Part shown: positions 15,282 through 23,547 of the stretch, piece by piece | Layout of the letters: each line of letters begins with the position of its first letter | Position numbering within the stretch: position 1 is the first letter of the stretch | Assembly (NCBI GenBank): GCA_045123995.1 | Contig: JBGVKY010000025.1 | Location: 1-64,000, forward strand | Origin: HGM11501 sp045123995 | GTDB lineage: Bacteria > Bacillota > Clostridia > CAKSNL01 > HGM11501 | DNA: 64,000 nt | Direction: 5' to 3' | Made by a program: the position numbers and the translations under genes | Notes under the pieces: model-generated | The model's input: the letters and a program-made list of their open reading frames with translations, nothing else | What the model was told of the DNA's origin: nothing | Database searches by the model: none

Positions 15282-16154
15282 GTGACTGTCTATATAGATT
15301 TATTTTTTTTAGTGAATTTCATTTCTGACTTTTTTATTCTCCTTTCAGCTCAGAGGATAAGGGGGGTAAGAATTTCTGTTTCAAGAACCCTTCTGGGGGC
15401 TTTTATAGGAGCTTTTCCTTTGTGTTTTTTGTTTCTTTTTCCTGTTCTTCAGAATTCCGTTTTTAAGATACTGATTTTTATTTTAATGGATTTATCCGTT
15501 TTCGGATTTAAAAATTTTCTGCAAAATACATTATGTCTTTTTATGTGCTTCTTTATAAGCGGAGGGGTCTTTTACTCACTTTCAGTTATGATGGGAAATA
15601 AAAAACTATATATACTCTTGACATCTTTGATAATTGCACTTCTGGTATGCTTTTTTGTATCAAAAAGGATAAAGATTACTAAAGCAAAAAGCTTTTTGAA
15701 AGTTACCATATATAAAGACGGGGAAAAGCATTTACTCAATGCACTTTTTGACAGCGGAAATTTATCAGTTGATAAAAGAAGCGGACTTCCCATGATTATA
15801 TGCGAAAACATTTTTGGGGATTTAAGATTAAAAAAAACAAAATTTAAGACGGCGTCAGGCTATGGGGACATAGGAGTTTTTCTGCCTGACTTTATAAAAA
15901 TAGAATATGAAGGAGAGGTTTTTTTCGGGAAAAATGTGGCTCTTGGAGTCATAGAGGGAAAGCTCTCTTCGGACAATTCATTTAATGCTTTGGTTGGAGG
16001 GATATGTTTTGATGGACTTTCTAAAGAAATTAAAGGAGCTGCTTGGGAAAATAACGGCAGAGGAAATTTTTTATATAGGGGCTCCCCAGCCTCTTCCGCC
16101 TCCTCTTACGGGGAACGAGGAGACGGAACTTTTGGAAAAACTTTCAGAGGGTGA
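15282..16154 (+). CDS. spoIIGA: Pro-sigma-E processing aspartic protease SpoIIGA
   Basis: Sporulation-specific membrane protease that activates sigma-E in the mother cell. The N-terminal half (about residues 1-135) has five hydrophobic segments, beginning VYIDLFFLVNFISDFFIL, and the cytoplasmic half carries the active-site motif FDSGN (Asp about 157). GTG at 15282 is preferred because AGGGTG sits just upstream and homologs begin here. A CGACAAAA element near 15235 resembles a reverse Spo0A box. Oddly, the frame continues 143 bases into sigE: family homology ends near NALVGG (around 16000), and the remaining ~45 residues look unrelated, so the natural stop may have been lost. Confidence 0.88.
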   Translation: MTVYIDLFFLVNFISDFFILLSAQRIRGVRISVSRTLLGAFIGAFPLCFLFLFPVLQNSVFKILIFILMDLSVFGFKNFLQNTLCLFMCFFISGGVFYSLSVMMGNKKLYILLTSLIIALLVCFFVSKRIKITKAKSFLKVTIYKDGEKHLLNALFDSGNLSVDKRSGLPMIICENIFGDLRLKKTKFKTASGYGDIGVFLPDFIKIEYEGEVFFGKNVALGVIEGKLSSDNSFNALVGGICFDGLSKEIKGAAWENNGRGNFLYRGSPASSASSYGERGDGTFGKTFRG

Positions 16155-16710
16155 TGAAAAAGCAAAGGACATTCTTATAGAAAGAAACCTAAGGCTTGTT
16201 GTCTATATAGCAAGAAAATTTGAAAATACCCTGGTTCCTGCTGAGGATCTTATATCCATCGGGTCAATTGGTTTAATCAAGGCTATAAATACCTTTGATA
16301 AGGGAAAAAATATAAAGCTGGCAACCTATGCTTCACGCTGTATAGAAAATGAAATTTTAATGTATCTTCGAAAAACCAGCAATCAGCGGGCAGAAATTTC
16401 ATTGGACGAACCGTTAAATACCGATTACGACGGAAACGATTTACTTTTATCCGAGCTTTTGGGGACAGACGAAGATGTGGTAAACCGCAATATAGAAACA
16501 AAAACAGAACATGAGATGCTGAAAAGTGCCGTGGCAAGACTGGGACATAGAGAAAGAATAATCATGAATTTAAGATTCGGACTTTCGGGAGAGGAGGAGA
16601 AAACACAAAAAGAGGTGGCGGATATGCTTGGAATATCACAAAGTTATATTTCAAGGCTGGAGAAAAGAATTTTAATCAAGCTTAAAAAAGATATAGTGAA
16701 ATTAAGTTAA
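16012..16710 (+). CDS. sigE: RNA polymerase sigma-E factor (232 aa)
   Basis: Early mother-cell sporulation sigma factor. It starts with a short amphipathic pro-sequence (MDFLKKLKELLGKITAEE) cut by SpoIIGA near FYIGAPQPLPPPL. Then come region 2 (NLRLVVYIARKFENT, EDLISIGSIGLIKAINTFD, KLATYASRCIENEILMYLR), region 3 and region 4 (EEEKTQKEVADMLGISQSYI, SRLEKRI). The ATG at 16012 was chosen from the pro-sequence and the GGAGG at 15996-16000. It overlaps the spoIIGA frame and precedes a cut-short sigG. Confidence 0.95.
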   Translation: MDFLKKLKELLGKITAEEIFYIGAPQPLPPPLTGNEETELLEKLSEGDEKAKDILIERNLRLVVYIARKFENTLVPAEDLISIGSIGLIKAINTFDKGKNIKLATYASRCIENEILMYLRKTSNQRAEISLDEPLNTDYDGNDLLLSELLGTDEDVVNRNIETKTEHEMLKSAVARLGHRERIIMNLRFGLSGEEEKTQKEVADMLGISQSYISRLEKRILIKLKKDIVKLS

Positions 16711-16733
16711 TAAACTAAAGGAGGAGTTTTAAT

Positions 16734-17033
16734 ATGTTCATAAATAAAGTAGAGCTTTCAGGGGTAAACACTTCAAATCTTCCGGTTTTGACAAGGCAGG
16801 AAAAGGAGGAGCTTCTTAAAAAAATCAAGGAGGGGGATAAAGAGGCCAGGGAAAAATTTATAGGAGGGAACTTAAAGCTTGTATTAAGCGTCATGCGGAG
16901 ATTTTCGGGAAGAGGAGAAAATGCCGACGATTTATTTCAGGTAGGGTGTATAGGTCTTATCAAAGCCATAGATAATTTTGACGTTACTCAGAATGTTCAG
17001 TTCAGTACGTACGCAGTGCCGATGAATGTATAA
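16734..17033 (+). pseudogene. sigG: Truncated sigma-G gene (99 of about 257 codons)
   Basis: The product begins like forespore sigma-G (KVELSGVNTSNLPVLTRQE) and matches it through region 2 (NLKLVLSVMRRFSGRGENAD, DLFQVGCIGLIKAIDNFD, VQFSTYAVPM) with no internal gap. After the Met of FSTYAVPM two unrelated codons and a stop follow. None of the three forward frames after the break resumes sigma-G (no GEIRR or region 4), so the 3' portion is missing, not frameshifted. A good AGGAGG site precedes the ATG. The fragment keeps the core-polymerase-binding helices but lacks regions 3 and 4 needed for promoter recognition. spoIIAA starts 31 bases later. Confidence 0.85.
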
Positions 17034-17064
17034 AGGCATGAAAAACAAAAGAAAGGGTGTTTTT

Positions 17065-17415
17065 ATGACGGAAACTTATAAGGAAACCAAGGGTGCACTT
17101 ATTGTTTGCCTTAAGGGGGAACTTGACCAGCACAGTGCGGTGAGACTCAGATGTTCTTTGGACCAGAAAATTTTTGAGGGAACCAGTCATCTCATTTTGG
17201 ATTTATCTGAGCTTGATTTTATGGATAGCTCGGGAATCGGAATTATTGTGGGAAGATATAAAAATCTTTCTGCTCTTGGAGGGCGGCTTTCTGTGGTGGG
17301 AGCTAAAACTTATGTGGATAGAATATTGCGTCTTGCGGCAATTGACAGAATAATTCCCATGTACTTAAGTGTGGAAGATGCATTGCTTTTAAAAAGAGGT
17401 GAAGAAAATGGATAA
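17065..17415 (+). CDS. spoIIAA: Anti-anti-sigma factor SpoIIAA (116 aa)
   Basis: STAS-domain protein that releases sigma-F from SpoIIAB in the forespore. It has the family length and the phosphorylation motif LDFMDSSGIGI with the target Ser at about residue 56. ATG at 17065 follows GAAAGGGTG; longer forms in frame would overlap nothing meaningful. First gene of the spoIIAA-spoIIAB-sigF operon, here placed directly after the truncated sigG. Confidence 0.93.
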   Translation: MTETYKETKGALIVCLKGELDQHSAVRLRCSLDQKIFEGTSHLILDLSELDFMDSSGIGIIVGRYKNLSALGGRLSVVGAKTYVDRILRLAAIDRIIPMYLSVEDALLLKRGEENG

Positions 17416-17821
17416 TTTCATGAGAATTGAATTTTTAAGCAAAACCTCAAACGAAAGCTATGCCAGAGTGGCAGTGGCAGCATTTTTATCCCAGATGGAT
17501 CCTACAATAGAGGTACTTGCAGAAATCAAAACAGCAGTATCCGAGGCAGTGACCAATGCCATTGTTCACGGATATGAGGGGACAAGCGGTTACGTTATAC
17601 TTTCTTGTCAGTGGACGGGGAAGCTCGTTACCATAACCGTGGAAGACCGTGGGAGGGGAATAGAGGATGTGGATATGGCAAGAACACCTCTTTTCACAAC
17701 CAGACCTGAACTTGAAAGAAGCGGTATGGGCTTTACAGTAATGGAAAACTTCATGGATTCCGTAGAGGTTTATTCAAAACCGCATATGGGCACAAAGGTG
17801 GTTATGGTTAAAAGCATATGA
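17408..17821 (+). CDS. spoIIAB: Anti-sigma-F factor and serine kinase SpoIIAB (137 aa)
   Basis: GHKL-type kinase that binds and inhibits sigma-F and phosphorylates SpoIIAA. The N box (EIKTAVSEAVTNAIVHGY, about residues 38-55), G1 box EDRGRGI and G2 region RSGMGFTVMENFMD form the ATP site. ATG at 17408 follows GAGGTG by six bases and overlaps the spoIIAA end by 8 bases; an upstream GTG in frame is less likely. Confidence 0.94.
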   Translation: MDNFMRIEFLSKTSNESYARVAVAAFLSQMDPTIEVLAEIKTAVSEAVTNAIVHGYEGTSGYVILSCQWTGKLVTITVEDRGRGIEDVDMARTPLFTTRPELERSGMGFTVMENFMDSVEVYSKPHMGTKVVMVKSI

Positions 17822-18525
17822 CAGATAATAAAAGCCTTATACAAAGAAAGAACGAAGGGGACAAAGAGGCAAGAGATGAGCTTATATTAAACAATATGGG
17901 GCTTGTACATAGCGTAGCAAAAAGATTTCTGGGGAGAGGCTATGACTTTGAAGATATATGCCAGATAGGAACATTGGGACTTATAAAGGCGGCAGACCGC
18001 TTTGATGTAAACTATGATGTTAAGTTTTCCACTTATGCCGTTCCTTTGATTTTCGGAGAGATAAGAAAATTTTTAAGAGATGACGGCCCTTTAAAGGTAT
18101 CAAGAAGCTTAAAGGAGCTTTCCGTCAAAATAATAAAGGCCAAAGAAGAAATGGAAAACCAAGGAAAAGTTCCTACGGTAAGAGAACTTTCAAAGGAACT
18201 TTCCATAGAAGAAGAAATGGTTTTAATGGCACTTGAGTCGTTAAACCCTGTCAAAAGCATTTATGAAAGTGTTGACGCCGACGGAAATGAGCTCCTGATT
18301 GATAAAATATCCCAAAGAGGCTCTTTAGAGGAGGAGTCTTTGGATAAAATGGCTCTCTCAAAAGGCCTTTCGCTTTTGGGAAAGAAAGAAAAAAACGTAA
18401 TTATAATGAGATATTTCAGAAATATGACCCAGAGTGCAATAGCGGATTTAATGGGGATTTCCCAGGTTCAGGTGTCGAGAATTGAATCTGCCGCAAGGAA
18501 AAAATTAAAAGAGTTATTGGAGTAG
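17818..18525 (+). CDS. sigF: RNA polymerase sigma-F factor (235 aa)
   Basis: Forespore sporulation sigma factor, complete: region 2 (LILNNMGLVHSVAKRFLGRG, ICQIGTLGLIKAADRFD, KFSTYAVPLIFGEIRKFLRD), region 3 (VSRSLKELSVKI) and region 4 (QSAIADLMGISQVQVSRIES). It overlaps spoIIAB by ATGA, the conserved coupling for this operon. A strong terminator follows. Its FSTYAVP block is the very point where the upstream sigG is cut. Confidence 0.95.
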   Translation: MTDNKSLIQRKNEGDKEARDELILNNMGLVHSVAKRFLGRGYDFEDICQIGTLGLIKAADRFDVNYDVKFSTYAVPLIFGEIRKFLRDDGPLKVSRSLKELSVKIIKAKEEMENQGKVPTVRELSKELSIEEEMVLMALESLNPVKSIYESVDADGNELLIDKISQRGSLEEESLDKMALSKGLSLLGKKEKNVIIMRYFRNMTQSAIADLMGISQVQVSRIESAARKKLKELLE

Positions 18526-18526
18526 T

Positions 18527-18563
18527 AAAAAGGTTTCTTGTTATTACAAGAAACCTTTTTTTA
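18527..18563 (+). terminator. Terminator of the spoIIA operon
   Basis: Fourteen-bp stem (18527-18540 with 18547-18560), loop TTATTA, T-run. Confidence 0.9.
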
Positions 18564-18575
18564 TTTATCTTTTTG

Positions 18576-18604
18576 TTGAATTATGAAAAAAACTGTGCTA
18601 TACT
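18576..18604 (+). promoter_or_regulatory. Promoter of the tsaE operon
   Basis: TTGAAT (18576-18581), 17-nt spacer, TATACT (18599-18604). Confidence 0.55.
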
Positions 18605-18638
18605 ATATAAATAAAAAACTTTTAAGGACTAAAGGAAA

Positions 18639-19055
18639 ATGAAATTTATTTCAAGAAGCGAAGAAGAAACTGAAAAATTTGCAATGGAAATTGCTGAAAA
18701 ATTTAATGAAAGCCCTACCTTTTTGCTTTTCGGGAATTTAGGGGCGGGAAAAACTGCTTTTACAAGAGGTCTTTCCAAAGGTTATGGTTCTTCTGAAAGG
18801 GTGTCAAGCCCTACATTTACTCTGGTACATGAGTATTTCGGGGATAAGAATATTTATCATTTTGATTTATACAGGTTAGAATCGGAGGAGGAACTTTTTG
18901 ATATAGGCTTTGAAGACTATTTTAAAGAGGGGACGGTCAGGGTTATCGAGTGGCCTGATAACTTTTTATCCTCCATGCCGTCTGATGCCGTTAAAGTCAG
19001 GATTTCTTACGGAGAAGATGAAAATACCAGGATAATAGAGGTGGAAGAAACTTGA
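18639..19055 (+). CDS. tsaE: tRNA threonylcarbamoyladenosine ATPase subunit TsaE (138 aa)
   Basis: P-loop ATPase needed with TsaB and TsaD to make t6A37 in ANN-decoding tRNAs. Walker A GNLGAGKT lies at about residues 32-39, with SSPTFTLVHEY and HFDLYRL, then EWPDN, all family-specific. It overlaps tsaB by TTGA and starts an operon of RNA and metabolic housekeeping genes. Confidence 0.95.
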   Translation: MKFISRSEEETEKFAMEIAEKFNESPTFLLFGNLGAGKTAFTRGLSKGYGSSERVSSPTFTLVHEYFGDKNIYHFDLYRLESEEELFDIGFEDYFKEGTVRVIEWPDNFLSSMPSDAVKVRISYGEDENTRIIEVEET

Positions 19056-19741
19056 ATATACTTGCGATAGATTCCTCAAGCGTAGCTGCCAGTGCGGCTG
19101 TACTTTCTGACGGAATATTAAAGGCGGAAGAGTTTTCGCAAAACGGACTGACTCATTCGGTGACTTTACTTCCTATGGCAGAAAGCGCCTTAAAGAAAGC
19201 AGGTCTTGATATTTCGGATATTGATTTATTTGCGGTAACAGTAGGGCCCGGTTCTTTTTCAGGCTTAAGAATTGGCGTTACCATAGCGAAAACCCTTGCC
19301 TACGGAACAGGAAAAAAGCTTTGTGGAATTTCAACCCTTAAGGCAATCGCCTCAAATCTTCCTTTCGCAGACAGGCTTATCTGCCCTATAATGGATGCAA
19401 GGCGCGACCAGGTATATACTGCGCTTTATAAGTGGGAAGCGGGTAAACTTACAGAGGTTATGGAACCTTCCGCCATCTCGGCAGAAGAGCTCATTTCCAA
19501 AATAAAAGAAGATGTAGTCTTTATTGGTGATGGAGTTTATAGATTTTCTTCTTTTTTGGAGGAAAAACTGGGCGAGAAAGCAAGCTTTGCTCCGGGTAAT
19601 CTATGCTGCGTGAAGGCTTCTTCCGTAGCTTATCTTGCACAAGGCGAAAAAGGGGAAAATCCCGAAAATATAAATCCCTGCTATTTAAGGCTTTCCCAGG
19701 CAGAAAGAGAATACAACGAGAAAAATAACAAAGGAGAATGA
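19052..19741 (+). CDS. tsaB: tRNA threonylcarbamoyladenosine biosynthesis protein TsaB (229 aa)
   Basis: Non-catalytic ASKHA-fold partner of TsaD. The beginning NILAIDSSSVAASAAVL, HSVTLLP and GPGSFSGLRIG are diagnostic. The start is a TTG overlapping the tsaE stop (TTGA), preceded by GAGGTGG. tsaD is not in the window. Confidence 0.94.
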   Translation: MNILAIDSSSVAASAAVLSDGILKAEEFSQNGLTHSVTLLPMAESALKKAGLDISDIDLFAVTVGPGSFSGLRIGVTIAKTLAYGTGKKLCGISTLKAIASNLPFADRLICPIMDARRDQVYTALYKWEAGKLTEVMEPSAISAEELISKIKEDVVFIGDGVYRFSSFLEEKLGEKASFAPGNLCCVKASSVAYLAQGEKGENPENINPCYLRLSQAEREYNEKNNKGE

Positions 19742-19743
19742 TC

Positions 19744-20178
19744 ATGATAGGATTAGGCGCAGACCACGGAGGATATCAGCTTAAAGAATTTATTAAAAAG
19801 CATCTTGAAAAAAAGGGTATAGAATATAAGGATTTCGGAACATATTCGGAAGACAGCGTAGACTATCCCTTATTCGCAGAAAAGGTGTGTAAGGCAATCG
19901 GGGAAGGTGAGTGTGAAAGCGGGATTTTGTGCTGCGGAACAGGGATAGGAATATCAATTGCTGCCAATAAATTCAAGGGCATCCGCTGTGCATTGGTCCG
20001 TGACTCATTCTCTGCCCGCCTTACCAAGGAGCACAATAATGCCAATGTTTTAGCTCTCGGCGGAAGAGTTACAGGCACAGAACTGGCGGCAGATATTATA
20101 GACTCTTGGATGAATGCGGAATTTCAGGGTGGAAGACATCAGGGGAGAATAGATATAATTTCAGGCTTTGAAAAATAA
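19744..20178 (+). CDS. rpiB: Ribose 5-phosphate isomerase B (144 aa)
   Basis: Interconverts ribulose 5-phosphate and ribose 5-phosphate (pentose phosphate pathway). The start MIGLGADHGGYQLKE, the active-site Cys region GILCCGTGIGISIAANK (about residues 59-75) and the HNNANVLALGGR block match the LacAB/RpiB family. ATG at 19744 is favoured over 19738 because AAAGGAG lies at the proper distance. It follows tsaB by two bases. Confidence 0.93.
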   Translation: MIGLGADHGGYQLKEFIKKHLEKKGIEYKDFGTYSEDSVDYPLFAEKVCKAIGEGECESGILCCGTGIGISIAANKFKGIRCALVRDSFSARLTKEHNNANVLALGGRVTGTELAADIIDSWMNAEFQGGRHQGRIDIISGFEK

Positions 20179-20211
20179 AAGCGAAAGCTTTGTTTAGAAA
20201 GGAGAAATATT

Positions 20212-20673
20212 ATGCTTTGTCCTTTTTGCGGTTATGAGGAAACCAAGGTTTTAGATACCCGTGATACCGACGAAAACACAACGGTAAGAAGAAGGAGAGT
20301 TTGCCTTTCCTGCGACAGACGTTTTACCACTTATGAGAAAGTGGAGCACGTTCCTGTAATGGTTATTAAAAACGGCGGAAAGAGAGAGCTTTTCTCAAGG
20401 GAGAAAATTTTAACGGGAATTATCCGTGCCTGCGATAAAACAGAAGTGGGTGTTAAGGAAGCGGAAAGAATTTCAGAAGAAATTGAAGTTGAAATTTATA
20501 ATTCCATGATAAAGGAAATTACATCGAGACAGATAGGCGAGATGGTAATGGAAAAGCTTAAAGATGTTAATGACGTGGCCTATGTCCGCTTTGCCTCGGT
20601 TTACAGAAGATTTCAGGATGTATCTTCGTTCATAGATGAACTGGAAGCCTTGATACGCAACAAAAATGAATAG
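20212..20673 (+). CDS. nrdR: Transcriptional repressor NrdR (153 aa)
   Basis: Represses ribonucleotide reductase genes in response to ATP/dATP. It has the N-terminal zinc ribbon (CPFC and CLSC, residues 3-34, with RRRRVC and RRFTTYE) and the ATP-cone domain (about 49-139, VIKNGGKRELFSREKI). No NrdR box was noticed in the window, so its targets are elsewhere. AGAAAGGAG precedes the ATG. Confidence 0.96.
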   Translation: MLCPFCGYEETKVLDTRDTDENTTVRRRRVCLSCDRRFTTYEKVEHVPVMVIKNGGKRELFSREKILTGIIRACDKTEVGVKEAERISEEIEVEIYNSMIKEITSRQIGEMVMEKLKDVNDVAYVRFASVYRRFQDVSSFIDELEALIRNKNE

Positions 20674-20683
20674 AGGTTAAAAT

Positions 20684-22774
20684 ATGAATATACCTGACAT
20701 TTTCGGAAGTTTAGTATTTAATGACAAGGTTATGAAAGAAAGACTTCCTGTCGAAGTTTATAAAGCGTTAAGAAAGACAATAGATGAAAGAAAAAGCCTG
20801 ACCACAGAAGTAGCAAGTGTTGTGGCAGGAGCTATGAAAGACTGGGCAATAGAAAAAGGAGCTACACATTATACCCATTGGTTCCAGCCTATGACCGGAG
20901 TAACTGCAGAAAAGCATGACAGCTTCATTACTCCGGCAGGTCCCGACAGGGTTATAATGGAATTTTCGGGAAAAGAGCTTATAAAGGGTGAACCGGATGC
21001 TTCAAGTTTTCCCTCGGGCGGAATAAGAGCGACATTTGAAGCCAGAGGATACACCTCCTGGGACCCCACCAGCTATGCTTTTATTAAAGACAATACTCTT
21101 TGTATTCCCACCGCCTTCTATTCCTATGGCGGCGAGGCGCTGGATAAAAAAACCCCTCTGCTTCGCTCTGTTGAAGAAATAAACAAGCAGGCATTAAGGA
21201 TTGTAAAGCTTTTCGGAAACGATACCGCAAAAAGCGTCAAGGTTACGGTTGGCCCCGAACAGGAATATTTCCTTATAGACAAGGAGCTTTATGAAAAACG
21301 TAAAGACTTAATTTATACAGGCCGTACCATTTTGGGCTCAAAGCCCCCCAAGGGTCAGGAAATGGATGACCACTATTTCGGGGCAATAAAGCCCAGAGTT
21401 GCAGCCTATATGAAGGAGCTTGATGAGGAGCTATGGAAGCTTGGGGTTTTCGCGAAAACCAAGCATAACGAGGCGGCGCCTGCCCAGCATGAGTTGGCTC
21501 CCGTGTATTCTGATGTAAATGTGGCAACCGATCACAATCAGATTACCATGGAGGTAATGAAAAAAACGGCAGCAAAGCACAATCTTGTATGCCTCTTGCA
21601 TGAAAAACCTTTCCAGGGGGTTAACGGAAGCGGTAAGCATAACAACTGGTCTATTTCCACCGATACGGGAATAAATCTTTTAGAGCCCGGAAAAACACCT
21701 CATGAAAACTGGCAGTTTCTTTTGTTCTTATGTGCGGTAATAAAGGCTGTTGATGAATATCAGGATATGCTCCGTATTTCCGTTGCAAGTGCAGGAAATG
21801 ACCACAGATTGGGAGCATCGGAAGCACCTCCTGCTATTGTATCCATTTTCCTGGGAGATCAGCTCACGGATATTTTAGAATCCATTGATAAGCACGAAGA
21901 ATATGACTTAAAGGCAAAAACAAACATGGAGGTAGGCGTTCACGTTCTTCCTACTTTCCCTAAAGATACAACTGACAGAAACAGAACAAGTCCCTTTGCC
22001 TTTACGGGTAATAAGTTTGAATTCAGAATGCCCGGGTCTACATTGTCTATAGCAGGGCCTAATACTATCTTAAATACCATTGTTGCGGAAGAACTCCAGG
22101 AGTTTGCTGATATTTTGGAAAATGCAGAAGACTTTGCTAAATCCGTTGTAAGGCTTGTACGTCATACATACAGAGACCATAAGAGGATTGTATTCAACGG
22201 AAACAACTATTCTGATGAATGGGTAAAAGAAGCAGAGGCAAGAGGCCTTTCCAACTACAAGAGTACACCGGAAGCAATTCCTCATTTTGCAGACGAAAAG
22301 AATGTGTTGCTTTTCCAGAAGCACGGAATTTATACGGAAAGAGAAATCCACTCGAGATGTGAAATTCTCCTTGAAAATTACTGTAAGACTGTAAATATAG
22401 AGGCTCTTACCATGGTTGATATGGTTAAAAGGCAGATAATTCCCGCTTCGGTTTCCTATGTAAAGGAACTTTCTCTTGCTGCATCAACTAAGAAAAAGGT
22501 TATAGGAAAGGCGTTTGCTTTGGCTGAAAAGGCACTTATATTAAAGCTCTCTGAATTAAATGACGGTGTTTATAAAGAAGTGGAAGAACTAGAAAAAGCT
22601 ATTATAAAAGCATCTTCATTCCATGGAGATATCAAGGATAAAGCTATGACATACAAAGAATTAGTTGTTTCCGAAATGGAAAAAGTAAGAGCGATAGCCG
22701 ATGAAATTGAAGCCAATGTGGCAGAGAATAACTGGCCCTATCCTACATATGAAGATTTACTTTTCAGAGTATAA
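20684..22774 (+). CDS. glnN: Glutamine synthetase type III, GlnN (696 aa)
   Basis: Large dodecameric-type glutamine synthetase (GSIII) making glutamine from glutamate, ammonia and ATP. Diagnostic blocks are THYTHWFQPMTGVTAEKHDS, FPSGGIRATFEARGYT, VGPEQEYFLID, KHNEAAPAQHELAP, and NRTSPFAFTGNKFEFR. Length fits GSIII (about 700), well above GSI (about 450). It follows nrdR by 10 bases, so it may share that transcript. Confidence 0.96.
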   Translation: MNIPDIFGSLVFNDKVMKERLPVEVYKALRKTIDERKSLTTEVASVVAGAMKDWAIEKGATHYTHWFQPMTGVTAEKHDSFITPAGPDRVIMEFSGKELIKGEPDASSFPSGGIRATFEARGYTSWDPTSYAFIKDNTLCIPTAFYSYGGEALDKKTPLLRSVEEINKQALRIVKLFGNDTAKSVKVTVGPEQEYFLIDKELYEKRKDLIYTGRTILGSKPPKGQEMDDHYFGAIKPRVAAYMKELDEELWKLGVFAKTKHNEAAPAQHELAPVYSDVNVATDHNQITMEVMKKTAAKHNLVCLLHEKPFQGVNGSGKHNNWSISTDTGINLLEPGKTPHENWQFLLFLCAVIKAVDEYQDMLRISVASAGNDHRLGASEAPPAIVSIFLGDQLTDILESIDKHEEYDLKAKTNMEVGVHVLPTFPKDTTDRNRTSPFAFTGNKFEFRMPGSTLSIAGPNTILNTIVAEELQEFADILENAEDFAKSVVRLVRHTYRDHKRIVFNGNNYSDEWVKEAEARGLSNYKSTPEAIPHFADEKNVLLFQKHGIYTEREIHSRCEILLENYCKTVNIEALTMVDMVKRQIIPASVSYVKELSLAASTKKKVIGKAFALAEKALILKLSELNDGVYKEVEELEKAIIKASSFHGDIKDKAMTYKELVVSEMEKVRAIADEIEANVAENNWPYPTYEDLLFRV

Positions 22775-22806
22775 AAAATATCCCGCCGTTAGCGGGATAT
22801 TTTTTA
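22773..22806. terminator. Bidirectional terminator between glnN and the CpsD gene
   Basis: Thirteen-bp stem (22773-22785 with 22793-22805) with A-run before and T-run after, shared by the convergent genes. Confidence 0.85.
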
Positions 22807-23547
22807 TTTATATTCAACGTTATAATATTTTTTATAGGCGTAGCCGTATTTGTTATAATAGTGGCCGTACTTATAGGAAAACTTATCATAGTCAACAGAA
22901 TTTAAGACATAGCCTAAAATATTGGCGCCGATATTATTAAGAGCTGTAACTGTACGGCAGAGGGCGTCCTTTTCAGTAGAGTTCTGACGAACCACTAAAA
23001 TGGTACCGAAAACCTGCTCGCTTATAATAACTGCATCGGTAACTGCATCCACAGGCGGAGCATCAAAGAAAACGAAGTCATACTCTTCTGAAAGAACTTC
23101 TATGAGCTTTGAAAAATTAGACGAATGCAAAAGCTCCGAGGGATTTTTAGGGATTGTACCTGCAGATACTATATACAAATTCTCATGATTGGTTTCGTTT
23201 ATCTTCACTTCTTCGTCTTTCCCGGAAAGATAATCAGAAAGTCCGGGGGCCAAAGGGAGAGAAAATGCATTATGAATCATGGGTCTTCTCATATCCGCAT
23301 CCACTATTATAACCTTTTTTCCAAGCTGTGCAAAGGTTATTGCAAGGTTGGAACAGGTTGTGGTTTTACCTGCTGCAGCATAAGGACTTGTGAACAAAAG
23401 TTGTTTCTTATCTGCATTTTTTAACAAATGAAGTATGTTTGTTCTTATGGCCTTATAGGACTCTAATGATTTAAAATCAGAAGAAGGAGTTAGAATTGAA
23501 TCTTCTGGAGAAGACGGAACTGCTTTTTCAAAAAGTTTCTTAGGCAT
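22804..23547 (-). CDS. CpsD/CapB-type tyrosine kinase (247 aa)
   Basis: Cytoplasmic BY-kinase that regulates capsule or exopolysaccharide polymerisation. It shows Walker A in AAAGKTTTCSNLA (about residues 55-67), Walker A' in VIIVDADMRRP, Walker B in FVFFDAPPVD and a C-terminal tail with many tyrosines (YKYGHYYNKYGYAYKKYY), the autophosphorylation cluster. ATG at 23547 overlaps the stop of its membrane partner by 8 bases; a GTG six bases upstream is possible. No glycosyltransferase genes are nearby. Confidence 0.92.
   Translation of the reverse strand: MPKKLFEKAVPSSPEDSILTPSSDFKSLESYKAIRTNILHLLKNADKKQLLFTSPYAAAGKTTTCSNLAITFAQLGKKVIIVDADMRRPMIHNAFSLPLAPGLSDYLSGKDEEVKINETNHENLYIVSAGTIPKNPSELLHSSNFSKLIEVLSEEYDFVFFDAPPVDAVTDAVIISEQVFGTILVVRQNSTEKDALCRTVTALNNIGANILGYVLNSVDYDKFSYKYGHYYNKYGYAYKKYYNVEYK

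Noticed and set aside
17018..17064. sigG rescued by a frameshift
   Set aside because: All three forward frames after the break were read; none resumes the GEIRR or region 4 sequence, so a simple frameshift is excluded.
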